From Candidatus Methylophosphatis roskildensis (GTDB taxonomy: Bacteria; Pseudomonadota; Gammaproteobacteria; Burkholderiales; Rhodocyclaceae): DNA of 64,000 nucleotides. The number at the start of each line of letters is the position of its first letter. Position 1 is the first letter of the stretch. A model generated the notes under the pieces. It saw only the letters and a list, made by a program, of their open reading frames with translations. It made no database searches and was not told the DNA's origin. The stretch is from contig JADJEV010000005.1 of assembly GCA_016708905.1 (NCBI GenBank), positions 620,001-684,000 of the forward strand, in the 5' to 3' direction. This document shows positions 17,016-25,794 of the stretch, piece by piece. The position numbers were made by a program, and so were the translations under genes.

Positions 17016-18086
17016 ATGCCCGCTCGTTCCGTAATGCCGATGCTGCGCTTCACCGCCGTCCTGCTGATCCTGATCGCGACAATTCATTCGGCGGAATCGG
17101 CGGCGCAAAGCAGCAACACGCTGCGCGCGTTCGGTGGCGCTTCGTATGGATTGACGGCGCCGCAGCTTGCTGTCGTCATCAACGAGAACGACCCCGCAAG
17201 CGTCGAGGTCGGCCTGTACTACGCGAAGGCGCGGGGCGTGCCGGCGCGAAACATCATCACGCTGCGGCTGCCGACCGGAGAGCGCCAGATCAGCCCGGCG
17301 CAGTTCGAGGTCTTTCGTACCGCGCTCGACGCACGACTGAGCGCCGAGATCCAGGCGCTCCTGCTGGTGTGGACCACGCCTTATGCGGTCGACTGCAATT
17401 CGATCACCGGCGCGCTGGCTCTGGGCCTCGACGCTGCGCTGTGCAGCCACACTTGCTCGCCATCGAAGCACAATCCGTACTTCGACTCGGGCTCACTGCG
17501 GCCCTACGATGACCATGCAATGAGAATCGCCATGCTACTGCCGGTGCAGTCGGTCGCCTCGGCGAAAGCCTTGATCGACCGGGGCGTGGCGGCCGATCGC
17601 ACGATGCCGCGGGGAACCGCCTATCTGGTGACCACGGCAGACAGCGCGCGCAATTCGCGCACGGCGTTTTTCCCCAGGGATGCCCGACTGGTCAGGCCGC
17701 CGCTCGCGCTACGCAATGTGCGTAGCGAGGCGATCGAGGGCGCGGGCGACGTCATGTTCTACCTGACCGGCCGGGTTACGGTAGACAAGCTCGATACCCT
17801 GCGCTTCCTGCCCGGTGCGCTGGCCGATCACCTGACGTCGGCCGGCGGTGACCTGCTTGGCACGAATCAGATGAGCAGCTTGCGCTGGCTGGAAGCCGGG
17901 GCGACGGCGAGCTACGGAACGGTATCCGAGCCCTGCAATCACTGGCAGAAGTTCCCCAACCCGGCGGTGCTGATCAAGCACTACTCGCAGGGCGCAAGCG
18001 CGATCGAGGCCTACTGGAAAAGTGTCGCATGGCCGACCCAGGGCCTGTTCATCGGCGAGCCGCTGGCTGCACCCTATCGCAGGTGA
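17016..18086 (+). CDS. TIGR03790-like exported protein of unknown function
   Basis: A 356-residue protein with an N-terminal signal segment (hydrophobic run LRFTAVLLILIATI, cleavage probably near residue 30). The motifs PQLAVVINENDPASVEVGLYYAKARGVPARNI near the start and a later region with ASYGTVSEPCNHWQKFPNP recall the TIGR03790 family, whose function is not established. The track of start codons is uncertain: TTG at 16986 and ATGs at 17016, 17034 and 17040 are in frame; ATG 17016 is chosen as the first ATG. Several cysteines (for example CSHTCSP) could form disulfides. Its expected partner genes, if any, are not seen here. Confidence 0.72.
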   Translation: MPARSVMPMLRFTAVLLILIATIHSAESAAQSSNTLRAFGGASYGLTAPQLAVVINENDPASVEVGLYYAKARGVPARNIITLRLPTGERQISPAQFEVFRTALDARLSAEIQALLLVWTTPYAVDCNSITGALALGLDAALCSHTCSPSKHNPYFDSGSLRPYDDHAMRIAMLLPVQSVASAKALIDRGVAADRTMPRGTAYLVTTADSARNSRTAFFPRDARLVRPPLALRNVRSEAIEGAGDVMFYLTGRVTVDKLDTLRFLPGALADHLTSAGGDLLGTNQMSSLRWLEAGATASYGTVSEPCNHWQKFPNPAVLIKHYSQGASAIEAYWKSVAWPTQGLFIGEPLAAPYRR

Positions 18087-18088
18087 GA

Positions 18089-18110
18089 AAGGGTGCGAGG
18101 CCGCACCCTT
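18089..18110. terminator. Hairpin between convergent genes
   Basis: A 9-bp perfect stem AAGGGTGCG / CGCACCCTT with a 4-base loop lies between the stop of the TIGR03790-like gene and the stop of the convergent YdcH gene. There is no long T-run, but the placement suits a terminator acting in both directions. Confidence 0.55.
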
Positions 18111-18130
18111 CGGACCTGCCACGCCATCAG

Positions 18131-18379
18131 CTACTGGGGCGAGTAGGCGCGAATCATGGCGTACAACTCGTCCTTCAGGCGCAAGCGCTGTTTCTTCAGT
18201 ATTTCGAACTCGAAATCGGTAATCGGCACGTCGTGCTCTTCGATCTCCTGAACGTGTCGATTGACCTCGTGGTATTCGTCGCAGAGCTTCGAGAAATGTC
18301 CGTCGGACGTCTTCAGTGCGTTGATCTCTTCCCTGTGTTCGGGAAACTCGTGATGCAGATCGTGTTGCTGCAGTTGCAT
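18131..18379 (-). CDS. YdcH family (DUF465) small coiled-coil protein
   Basis: An 82-residue charged helical protein with the DUF465 pattern HxExFPEHREEI...L...D.HF..L..EYHEVN and the C-terminal LKKQRLRLKDELYAMI. The start is the ATG at 18379, 6 bp behind a strong GGAGG; a TTG two codons earlier is less likely. The function is not established. A candidate FNR/ANR box lies 92 bp upstream of the start. Confidence 0.88.
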   Translation of the reverse strand: MQLQQHDLHHEFPEHREEINALKTSDGHFSKLCDEYHEVNRHVQEIEEHDVPITDFEFEILKKQRLRLKDELYAMIRAYSPQ

Positions 18380-18470
18380 ATGCAACCTCCCCCTCGATAT
18401 GTGGATGACTTGCGGTCAGTGCGCGCCGACCACCCTCTGCTCATGGCTCGTCCCGCAAGATGGCTCTTGA

Positions 18471-18484
18471 TTGATCCAGATCAG
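18471..18484 (-). promoter_or_regulatory. FNR/ANR-like operator upstream of ydcH
   Basis: TTGATCCAGATCAG matches the consensus TTGAT-N4-ATCAA in all but the last base. It lies in the gap between aroC and the YdcH gene. No clear -10 element could be paired with it, so it is a weaker candidate than the other two in this window. Confidence 0.35.
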
Positions 18485-18514
18485 GCCTCCCTTCCGCAAG
18501 AACCAAGCACGAAC

Positions 18515-19675
18515 TCAGGCCTCGTCCGGCTCGGGATCGTCGACGTGCGACGCCCCCGGCCGTTCGGCCACCTGACACGGCGCACTGGCGGCAACGCGCG
18601 GCGTCGTGCACACCACGTCCGCATTCTGGCCACGATGGCGCAACGCGTGATCGATCAGGACGATTGCCAGCATCGCCTCGGCGATCGGCGTGGCGCGAAT
18701 GCCGACGCAGGGATCATGACGACCATGGGTGTTTACGATGACCGGATTGCCATGCTTGTCGATCGACCGACGGTCGAGCCGGATGCTCGAAGTCGGCTTG
18801 ATCGCGATGCTGACACGGATGTCCTGCCCGGTCGAAATGCCACCCACCACGCCGCCGGCATTGTTCGACAGGAAGCCCGCGGGCGTCATCTCGTCGGAAT
18901 GCCCGGTGCCGCGCTGGGCCACGCACGCGAAGCCCGCGCCGATCTCCACGCCTTTCACGGCATTGATGCCCATCATCGCGTAGGCAATTTCGGCATCCAG
19001 CCGATCGTAGACCGGCTCGCCCCAGCCAACCGGCACGTTCTCTGCGGTCACGTCGATGCGCGCACCGCAGGAATCGCCCGATTTGCGAAGTTCATCCATG
19101 AACGCCTCGAGTTCGGCCACCACGGCGTCATTCGGTGCGAAGAAGGCGTTCGTCGGCACCATGTCCCACGATTGGAACGGTATCGCGATCGGGCCGAGTT
19201 GCGACATGCAGCCGCGCACCACGATGCCATGACGCTCGCGCAACCACTTCTTCGCGATGGCGCCGGCAGCCACCCGCACGGCCGTCTCCCGTGCCGACGA
19301 GCGGCCGCCACCGCGATGATCGCGGATGCCATACTTCTGCCAGTAAGCATAGTCGGCGTGACCCGGGCGGAAGGTCTCGGCGATGTTGCCGTAGTCCTTG
19401 CTGCGCTGATCCTGGTTGCGAATCAGCAGCGCGATCGGCGTGCCGGTGGTGCGACCCTCGAAAACACCCGAGAGAATCTCCACCGTATCGGGTTCGCGCC
19501 GCTGCGTGACATGACGCGAGGTTCCCGGTTTGCGCCGGTCGAGCTCGGCCTGGATCTCGGCCTCGCTGATCGCGAGCCCCGGCGGGCATCCGTCCACCAC
19601 GCAACCAATCGCCGGACCATGCGATTCGCCGAACGAAGTGACGCAGAACAGGGTGCCGAGAGTGTTGCCGGACAT
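18515..19675 (-). CDS. aroC: Chorismate synthase
   Basis: A 386-residue FMN-dependent enzyme turning 5-enolpyruvylshikimate 3-phosphate into chorismate. The start MSGNTLGTLFCVTSFGESHG at 19675 is the conserved N-terminus; the open frame upstream is not part of it. The signatures GESHGPAIGCVVDG, YRPGHADY-like FRPGHADYAYWQKYG, and RSSARETAVRVAAGAIA are present. There is a C-terminal extension of about 20 residues rich in Asp/Glu/Pro (ending DDPEPDEA), common in betaproteobacteria. It is full length and not visibly in an operon. Confidence 0.97.
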   Translation of the reverse strand: MSGNTLGTLFCVTSFGESHGPAIGCVVDGCPPGLAISEAEIQAELDRRKPGTSRHVTQRREPDTVEILSGVFEGRTTGTPIALLIRNQDQRSKDYGNIAETFRPGHADYAYWQKYGIRDHRGGGRSSARETAVRVAAGAIAKKWLRERHGIVVRGCMSQLGPIAIPFQSWDMVPTNAFFAPNDAVVAELEAFMDELRKSGDSCGARIDVTAENVPVGWGEPVYDRLDAEIAYAMMGINAVKGVEIGAGFACVAQRGTGHSDEMTPAGFLSNNAGGVVGGISTGQDIRVSIAIKPTSSIRLDRRSIDKHGNPVIVNTHGRHDPCVGIRATPIAEAMLAIVLIDHALRHRGQNADVVCTTPRVAASAPCQVAERPGASHVDDPEPDEA

Positions 19676-19742
19676 GGGAAACTCGTTGGAGCGTGTGGCG
19701 AAGAAGTCTACCATGGAGGCCGGTTGAACCTCGGACGCCGCC

Positions 19743-19955
19743 ATGACCGAAAACCCCGAAGCCGATCCGGACCCCGGCCAGTGCTGCGCGAAATGCGGCG
19801 CCGGATTCGTATGCGGCATGCAGGCCGGCCTCGCCGCTTGCTGGTGCGCCCGACTCCCACCGGTTGCGCCGCCACTGGGGTCGACGGCGGGCTGTCTTTG
19901 CCCGAACTGTCTCGAGGCCGAGATCCGCAGGGTTCAAGCCGGCACCAGCAGATGA
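19743..19955 (+). CDS. Cysteine-rich CWC-family protein
   Basis: A 70-residue protein with the CWC pattern: CAKCGAGFVCG, the ACWCARLPP centre, and the terminal CLCPNCLEAEI. Nine cysteines suggest metal binding. Function is unknown. It is transcribed divergently from aroC with 67 bp between the starts and ends 43 bp from the fadD stop, so it is convergent with fadD. Confidence 0.83.
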   Translation: MTENPEADPDPGQCCAKCGAGFVCGMQAGLAACWCARLPPVAPPLGSTAGCLCPNCLEAEIRRVQAGTSR

Positions 19956-19998
19956 ATCGGCGGCGGCCAGATCCGCCTTCGGCTGCTCGGGCGCTGCG

Positions 19999-21675
19999 TC
20001 AGGCAGCAGCCTTCTGCTCGTCGCGCAAGGCCCGGCGCAGGATCTTGCCGACGTTGGTCTTCGGCAATTCCTCGCGGAACTCGACGAATCGCGGCACCTT
20101 GTAGCCGGTCATGTTCTCGCGGCAATGCGCGAGCACGGCCTCCGCGGTCAGCGACGGATCCTTGCGCACGATGAATACCTTCACCGCCTCGCCCGACTTC
20201 TCGTACGGTACGCCGATGGCCGCCACTTCGAGCACGGCCGGATGCATCGCCACCACCGCTTCGATCTCGTTCGGATAGACGTTGAACCCCGAGACCAGGA
20301 TCATGTCCTTCTTGCGGTCCACGATGCGTACGAAACCCTGCTCGTCGATCACCGCCACGTCGCCAGTCCGCAGGAATCCGTCGGGCATCAGAACCTTGGC
20401 GGTTTCGTCCGGCCGGTTGTAGTAACCCTTCATGACCTGTGGGCCGCGCACGCACAACTCGCCGGCCTGGCCGACGCCAAGATCCTTGCCGGCGTCATCG
20501 CGTATGGTGACATCGGTACCAGGAACCGGCAGTCCGATCGAACCGTTGTACTCCTTCAGGTTGAGCGGATTCATCGTCGCGGCCGGTGACGTTTCGGTCA
20601 GGCCGTAGGCTTCGATCAGCGGCTTGCCGGTCACCTCGGCCCATCGATCGGCCACCGCCTTCTGCACGGCCATTCCGCCACCCAGCGTGATCTTCAGCGC
20701 GGAAAAGTCCAGACGCCCGAAGTTCGGATCGTTGAGCAGGGCATTGAACAGCGTATTGACCCCGGTAAGAATCGAAAAACGGTACTTGCCCAACTCCTTG
20801 ACAAAGCCCGGAATATCGCGCGGATTGGGGATCAACACATTGGTCGCCCCCAGCCGCATGAAGGTCAGACAGTTCGCCGTGAGGGCGAAGATGTGATAGA
20901 GCGGCAGTGCGGTGAAGATCGTCTCCTCACCCTCGCGCACGAAGGGTTTGACCCACTCGAACGCCTGCGAGAGGTTGGAAACGATGTTGCGATGAGTCAA
21001 TATGGCGCCCTTGGCCACGCCCGTGGTACCACCCGTGTATTGAAGGAATGCCACGTCGTCGAGGGTGACCGTTACCGGTTTCAGGGCATGCCGTGAACCG
21101 CGGGTCAGTGCGTCGCGAAAGTCGATGGCATCCGGAATGCTCCATGCCGGCACCATCTTCTTCACGTGCTTGACGACGAAGTTGACGATCGTCCCTTTCG
21201 GAAATCCGAGCATGTCGCCGAGTCCGGTCGTGACCACGGTCTTGATTGGCGTGTCCTTGAGCACCTGCTGCAGCGTGGTGCAGAAGTTCTCGAGGATGAC
21301 GATCGCCGTTGCGCCGGAATCCTTGAGCTGGTGTTCGAGTTCGCGCGGCGTATACAGTGGATTGACGTTGACTACCGTGTAGCCGGCTCGCAGCACGGCG
21401 AAGGCGGCAATCGGGTATTGCAGGACATTCGGCATCATGATCGCCACCCGGGCGCCCTTGGGCAGACCAAGCTCGCCCTGCAGGAATCCGGCGAACTGAC
21501 CCGTCAGTCGATCGAGTTCGTCGTAGGTGATGCCCTTGTCCATGCAGGCGTAGGCAGTGCGCGATCCATACAGCCTGACGCTGCGCGCGAACACGTCGCC
21601 CAGCGAGTTGAACCCGCTGATGTCGATATCGGCAGGCACGCCGGGGGGATAGCTCTTCAGCCAGATCTTGTCCAT
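19999..21675 (-). CDS. fadD: Long-chain fatty acid-CoA ligase
   Basis: A 558-residue AMP-forming ligase that activates fatty acids for beta-oxidation at the inner membrane. The phosphate-binding motif YTGGTTGVAKGA, the YGLTETSP motif, and the C-terminal FLRTGDVAVIDEQGF and DRKKDMILVSGFNVYP motifs are present, followed by the catalytic lysine in KTNVGKILRR. The start is the ATG at 21675 with GAGGAG 4 bp upstream. The length matches FadD of Escherichia coli (561 residues). Confidence 0.95.
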   Translation of the reverse strand: MDKIWLKSYPPGVPADIDISGFNSLGDVFARSVRLYGSRTAYACMDKGITYDELDRLTGQFAGFLQGELGLPKGARVAIMMPNVLQYPIAAFAVLRAGYTVVNVNPLYTPRELEHQLKDSGATAIVILENFCTTLQQVLKDTPIKTVVTTGLGDMLGFPKGTIVNFVVKHVKKMVPAWSIPDAIDFRDALTRGSRHALKPVTVTLDDVAFLQYTGGTTGVAKGAILTHRNIVSNLSQAFEWVKPFVREGEETIFTALPLYHIFALTANCLTFMRLGATNVLIPNPRDIPGFVKELGKYRFSILTGVNTLFNALLNDPNFGRLDFSALKITLGGGMAVQKAVADRWAEVTGKPLIEAYGLTETSPAATMNPLNLKEYNGSIGLPVPGTDVTIRDDAGKDLGVGQAGELCVRGPQVMKGYYNRPDETAKVLMPDGFLRTGDVAVIDEQGFVRIVDRKKDMILVSGFNVYPNEIEAVVAMHPAVLEVAAIGVPYEKSGEAVKVFIVRKDPSLTAEAVLAHCRENMTGYKVPRFVEFREELPKTNVGKILRRALRDEQKAAA

Positions 21676-21790
21676 CGTCTCCTCACTATGCAATCTTATT
21701 GTCTGTTGTTATTCACCTGACCTGGTCGAGCCAGACAAGGCCGGGTACGTATCGCCTTCCCCAAAAGGCGGTCTGCGCATCGGGGATCGC

Positions 21791-21940
21791 CTCAGAAGTT
21801 GTGAATAAATCTACTGCGCGGGCGGTCTGCGTCGTTGCTCACTCGCTCACTCCTCGCCTATCTACAGATATGTCTCGTCGTTCGCTCACTCACGCCTAGC
21901 AGCCCATCCCGCTCGCTACGATTTCTTCACAACCTCTCAG
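21791..21940. repeat. MITE-like element with ~22-bp terminal inverted repeats
   Basis: A 150-bp segment. Its left end (GAAGTTGTGAATAAATC) is the imperfect inverse of its right end (GATTTCTTCACAACCTC), 13 of 14 core bases matching. Inside are repeated CGCTCACTC blocks and no coding frame worth naming. The right end overlaps the stop codon of the CBS gene. The form fits a small non-autonomous mobile element or a long hairpin. Confidence 0.55.
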
Positions 21941-22395
21941 GCTAGCGGGCCGGCATCGGTCGGCCAGTCGCGAATATAGCTCTTGAGCATCTTGTTCTCG
22001 AAACCCTGCTCCTCGAGAATCGCTTTGGCCACGTCGTGGAAGGAAACGACACCCATCAGCGTATCGCCGTCCATGACCGGGATGTAGCGCTGATGCTTCT
22101 CGATCATCTCGCGGCGCAGATCATCGATAACGGTCTCCGGCGTCGTGCGGATCGGATCCGTCATCATCACCTGCGACACCGGTACGCTACCCCAGGTGCT
22201 GCCGGCGCGGCCGACGGCGCGCAGCACTTCCCGGAAGGTCAGCATGCCGGACATGCGGCCGTGATCGAACACCACCAGCGAACCCACGTCGAGGTCGTTC
22301 ATGATCTCGACCGCTTCGCCCAGCGTCCTGCTTGGCGCGACCGTGTAGAGCACCGTACCGCTGCCCTTGGTCGCCAGGATTTCCCGAATCAGCAT
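21937..22395 (-). CDS. CBS-domain pair protein
   Basis: A 152-residue protein made of two CBS domains (about residues 8-62 and 74-130), with LVVFDHGRMSGMLTFREVLRAV and IPVMDGDTLMGVVSFHDVAKAI as the repeated signature. Such pairs bind adenosyl ligands and regulate partner proteins. The start is the ATG at 22395 with GGGAG upstream. No partner gene is fused or adjacent in an obvious way. The last residues and the stop lie within the end of the MITE-like element. Confidence 0.88.
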   Translation of the reverse strand: MLIREILATKGSGTVLYTVAPSRTLGEAVEIMNDLDVGSLVVFDHGRMSGMLTFREVLRAVGRAGSTWGSVPVSQVMMTDPIRTTPETVIDDLRREMIEKHQRYIPVMDGDTLMGVVSFHDVAKAILEEQGFENKMLKSYIRDWPTDAGPLA

Positions 22396-22503
22396 GGCTT
22401 TCTCCCTATGCTTGTTATGGCCAGAGTACTTGGCCGCCCACAACACAGCCGCCCGTAGGCCATGGTATTCCATCGCTCTTCGTCGCGAAAGCCCGTCGTT
22501 CGA

Positions 22504-25500
22504 TCACAGGTCGATTCGCTGGGCATTTCCGAAGACCAGCACACCGCGAACCGGGCGCGCCGGAAACACCTGCCCCACCGCCTCGCAATAGCGGGAGACC
22601 TGCAGACTGTATTCATCGAGCGGGGCCGATGCGGGCGCGCCGCTCTTGTAGTCGATCACCCACCACCCGTCCGGGCATTCCACCAGCCGGTCGATCCGCC
22701 CGGTACTTCCGTCGGCCAGCGCCAGTTCGATTTCATTGAACGCCCGCAGGAATTGGGCCGGATCGAAGAATTGCCGCAGTTCCGCCGATTCCAGAATCGC
22801 CTGGGCCTGTCGCGCGATTACCGCATCTGCCTGATCCGTCGAGCCGGCAAGGCGGACCGGCAGCGCATCGGTCGCGAAAGCGCGCGCTTCCAGCAGGGCG
22901 TGCAGCCGCGTGCCGTAACGCTGCCCCTCGCTCGATCGCTCCCGCCGCACGCCGACAGCCGTCGCAGCGGCAAGCGCTCGCGGGGCCGTCGGCACGGCCG
23001 GCCTTGGAGCATCGGTGATACGTCGTGCCGGGCTGCCGAACACCGCGCAGCCGGGCGCCAGCCGCTCCACCGCCTGCGTTACCCGTTGCCAGGCACTGGT
23101 CCGCTGGCCGGCCTTCGCTTCCTCGACACCGCTGACGAACACATACTGCGTCGCCCTGGTCAGCGCGACGTAGAGCAGATTCAGATCTTCGCGCTCGGCC
23201 GCCTCGGCCTCCGCCGCCAGGATCCCGGCCCGGCTGACACCCAGTGCATCCTTGCGTCCGGCGAACGAGAAATGAGTCGGCCGATCGGCCTGCGGCGGCC
23301 AGTCGAGCAGAACCCGGTAGGTATCCGCCGGGGCCTGTGTCGCGTTCGCGTCGATCAGCCAGACGATCGGCGCTTCGAGTCCCTTGGCACCGTGGATGGT
23401 CATGATGCGCACCCGGCCGAGTGCCGCCTCGCCATCATCCGTCTCGATCACGCCCTCGTCCGGCGCCTCGTCATCGGCGTCAGCCAGGCGCGCCAGCTCG
23501 TCGATGAATCGTGGCAGGCTCGGGTAGCGCGCGGCGTCGAGCTGCAGGGACGCGGCGATGAAGGCGTCGAGGTTGGCCGCCACGCTCGGCCAGGCTGCCG
23601 GCGGCACGATCGCGCGCGTCCGCGCGGTGATCTCGCCCTCGAAGTAGATGCGGTCGAGCAGGTCATGAACCGGCAGATGAGCGGACAGGTCCAGCCATCG
23701 CCCAAGCAGACGGTGAGCCCGGACTATCGCCACCGCTTCCTCCGAAACACCGGCGCCGGCAGTGTCGGCCTGCGCCAGCCGGCCGAGGCGCATCCACCAA
23801 CTCGACGCCGCGTCGCCGGTTCGGACAATCTGCAGCAGATCGTCATCGGTCAGCGCGAACAGCGGCGTGCGCAGTGCGTGGGCCAGCGCGAGATCGTCGG
23901 CCGGCGACGCAAGAAAGCGCAGCAGCGCGCAGAGGTCTTCCGCCTCCAGCGTGCGCAACAGTCCGCCACGGCTCGAAGTCACATAGGGAATGCCGGCGTT
24001 GCGCAAGGCGCGCTCGTACTCGGCCAGCCGCGCACGCCGTCGGCAGAGCACCAACACGTCGTCGTAGCGCGCGGGCCGCGGAACGCCTTGCTCGACCACC
24101 TCCCATCGACCCACGATCTCGCCCAGGCGCGCCGCGAGCAATGCCGCTTCCTCAGCGTAGCGCAGATCCTCCGCGCCGATCAGTGGAACCGCCAGCGGGT
24201 CGCGCAGTTGCTCATCCGCTGGTCGACCGGCAGCGGCAAGCGGAATCGGCGCCAGCACCTCGACGCGGCCCGGCAATGCCGTTTGCCGCGCGCTTTGAGT
24301 TCGGAAAGCAAACAAGGGCTCGTGCGAAAACAGCTCATTGACCACGTCGATGATCGCCGGCGCATTGCGGAACGTGACATCGTTGGGCACCACAGTCGCG
24401 CCAAAATCGCGCTGGAAGAACGCCGTCGCCGCACTGAAAACACGGGGATCGGCGCGGCGAAACCGGTAGATCGACTGCTTCGGGTCGCCGACCATGAACA
24501 CCCGCGGCTTGTCCTGGGTCGCGTCGTAGGCGTCGAGCCATGCGCGCAGGATGCGCCATTGCAGTGGATTCGTGTCCTGGAACTCGTCCAGCAGGATATG
24601 CCGGTAGCGTGCATCGAGCCGGACCTGGATGAACCCGGCTTCCGACTCGTCACGCAACAGGCGGTCGGCATGCCATTCGAGATCCGCGAAATCCATTAGG
24701 CGCCGATCGCGCTTGTGCCGCTCGAGCAGTTCCAGCAAGGCGCTGCCGGCAGTCAGGGCATGGCGGTTGAGGTCGAAAGCCTTTGCCTCGGCGATCTCGG
24801 CTCGCGCATCGATCACTGCCTCGGCGAAGCGCCCATGCAACGCGATGTATTGCCCCGCCCCCGCCCGGCCGAGCCGCTGCTCCATTGCCTTGCTCGGTTT
24901 GCGCACGCGCGCTTCGCCCTTCTGCGTCAGCAGGGCCTCGCTGGCAGCATCGAAGATCGCCTCCGTCGTACCGGCCAGAGCGGTCTGCAAGGCCGATCCG
25001 AGCACGACGTCGGTCGCGGTTCGATTGGCCACCAGCAAATCGGCGAACGCCTCGAGCCCGGCACAGAATTCGGCCACGAACGCCGCCCGGGATTCATCCG
25101 GATCGCGGGCAGCCTGGAACTCTCGCAAATCCTCGATTACAGATTGAAGCTCGCGGCCCTCGCACAGGGCATGCCACTCGGCCCGGCGAGCGAGAAAACG
25201 CCCGAGCAGTAATCGCGTGCTGGCGATGCCGATCTCGCCCAGCAACCAGCGCAGCGAGGCTGCGGCAGCCGAATCGGGCTCGCGCGCACAGTGGCGGGCG
25301 AACTGCTGCCAGGCCTCATCGACGATCTGCCGTCCCGATTCGACCAGCGTCATCCCTGCCAAGCCGCTGGTCAGGGGCGCGGCGCCGACGATGCGGGCAA
25401 ACCAGCCGTGGAAGGTGGTGATCGTCATCGCCGGCTGCGCATCCAGCACGAGCTCCAGCAAGCCGCGCGCACGCGGCAGGCAGGCACGGGCAGCAGCCTC

Positions 25501-25794
25501 GTCCATTCCCCGGTCGGCAAGGAAATTCAGCGCTGCCTGGTCGCTGCCGGTCGCCAGCTCACGCAGCCAGCTCGCCAGCCGCGCCTCGATCTCGCGCGCC
25601 GCCTTGCGTGTAAAGGTGATCGCGAGAATGCGCCCCGGAGTCACGCCGTCGAGCAGCAGCCGGACAATGCGCGACACCAGCAGCCAGGTTTTTCCGCTGC
25701 CGGCGCAGGCCTCGACGACAACGCTGGCCCGCGGGTCGAGCGCGGCCGTGGCGTCGAAACCTGCGGCAGCACGATCGGCGGCTTGCGCGTTCAT
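22504..25794 (-). CDS. AddA-like UvrD-family helicase/nuclease
   Basis: A 1096-residue protein for double-strand-break end processing. The Walker A site ACAGSGKTWLL lies near residue 30 (motif I), TFTRKAAREIEARL is motif Ia, LLDEFQDTNPLQWRIL is motif II, VGDPKQSIYRFRRADP motif III, and MTIHGAKGLEAPIVWLID motif V. The C-terminal IDRLVECPDGWWVIDYKSG stretch is a PD-(D/E)XK nuclease core. The ATG at 25794 overlaps the stop of the AddB-like gene (ATGA), so the two are translationally coupled. Confidence 0.92.
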   Translation of the reverse strand: MNAQAADRAAAGFDATAALDPRASVVVEACAGSGKTWLLVSRIVRLLLDGVTPGRILAITFTRKAAREIEARLASWLRELATGSDQAALNFLADRGMDEAAARACLPRARGLLELVLDAQPAMTITTFHGWFARIVGAAPLTSGLAGMTLVESGRQIVDEAWQQFARHCAREPDSAAAASLRWLLGEIGIASTRLLLGRFLARRAEWHALCEGRELQSVIEDLREFQAARDPDESRAAFVAEFCAGLEAFADLLVANRTATDVVLGSALQTALAGTTEAIFDAASEALLTQKGEARVRKPSKAMEQRLGRAGAGQYIALHGRFAEAVIDARAEIAEAKAFDLNRHALTAGSALLELLERHKRDRRLMDFADLEWHADRLLRDESEAGFIQVRLDARYRHILLDEFQDTNPLQWRILRAWLDAYDATQDKPRVFMVGDPKQSIYRFRRADPRVFSAATAFFQRDFGATVVPNDVTFRNAPAIIDVVNELFSHEPLFAFRTQSARQTALPGRVEVLAPIPLAAAGRPADEQLRDPLAVPLIGAEDLRYAEEAALLAARLGEIVGRWEVVEQGVPRPARYDDVLVLCRRRARLAEYERALRNAGIPYVTSSRGGLLRTLEAEDLCALLRFLASPADDLALAHALRTPLFALTDDDLLQIVRTGDAASSWWMRLGRLAQADTAGAGVSEEAVAIVRAHRLLGRWLDLSAHLPVHDLLDRIYFEGEITARTRAIVPPAAWPSVAANLDAFIAASLQLDAARYPSLPRFIDELARLADADDEAPDEGVIETDDGEAALGRVRIMTIHGAKGLEAPIVWLIDANATQAPADTYRVLLDWPPQADRPTHFSFAGRKDALGVSRAGILAAEAEAAEREDLNLLYVALTRATQYVFVSGVEEAKAGQRTSAWQRVTQAVERLAPGCAVFGSPARRITDAPRPAVPTAPRALAAATAVGVRRERSSEGQRYGTRLHALLEARAFATDALPVRLAGSTDQADAVIARQAQAILESAELRQFFDPAQFLRAFNEIELALADGSTGRIDRLVECPDGWWVIDYKSGAPASAPLDEYSLQVSRYCEAVGQVFPARPVRGVLVFGNAQRIDL

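Noticed and set aside
22462..24699. 745-codon plus-strand frame opposite the AddA-like gene
   Set aside because: Antisense shadow; the helicase motifs on the minus strand are unmistakable.
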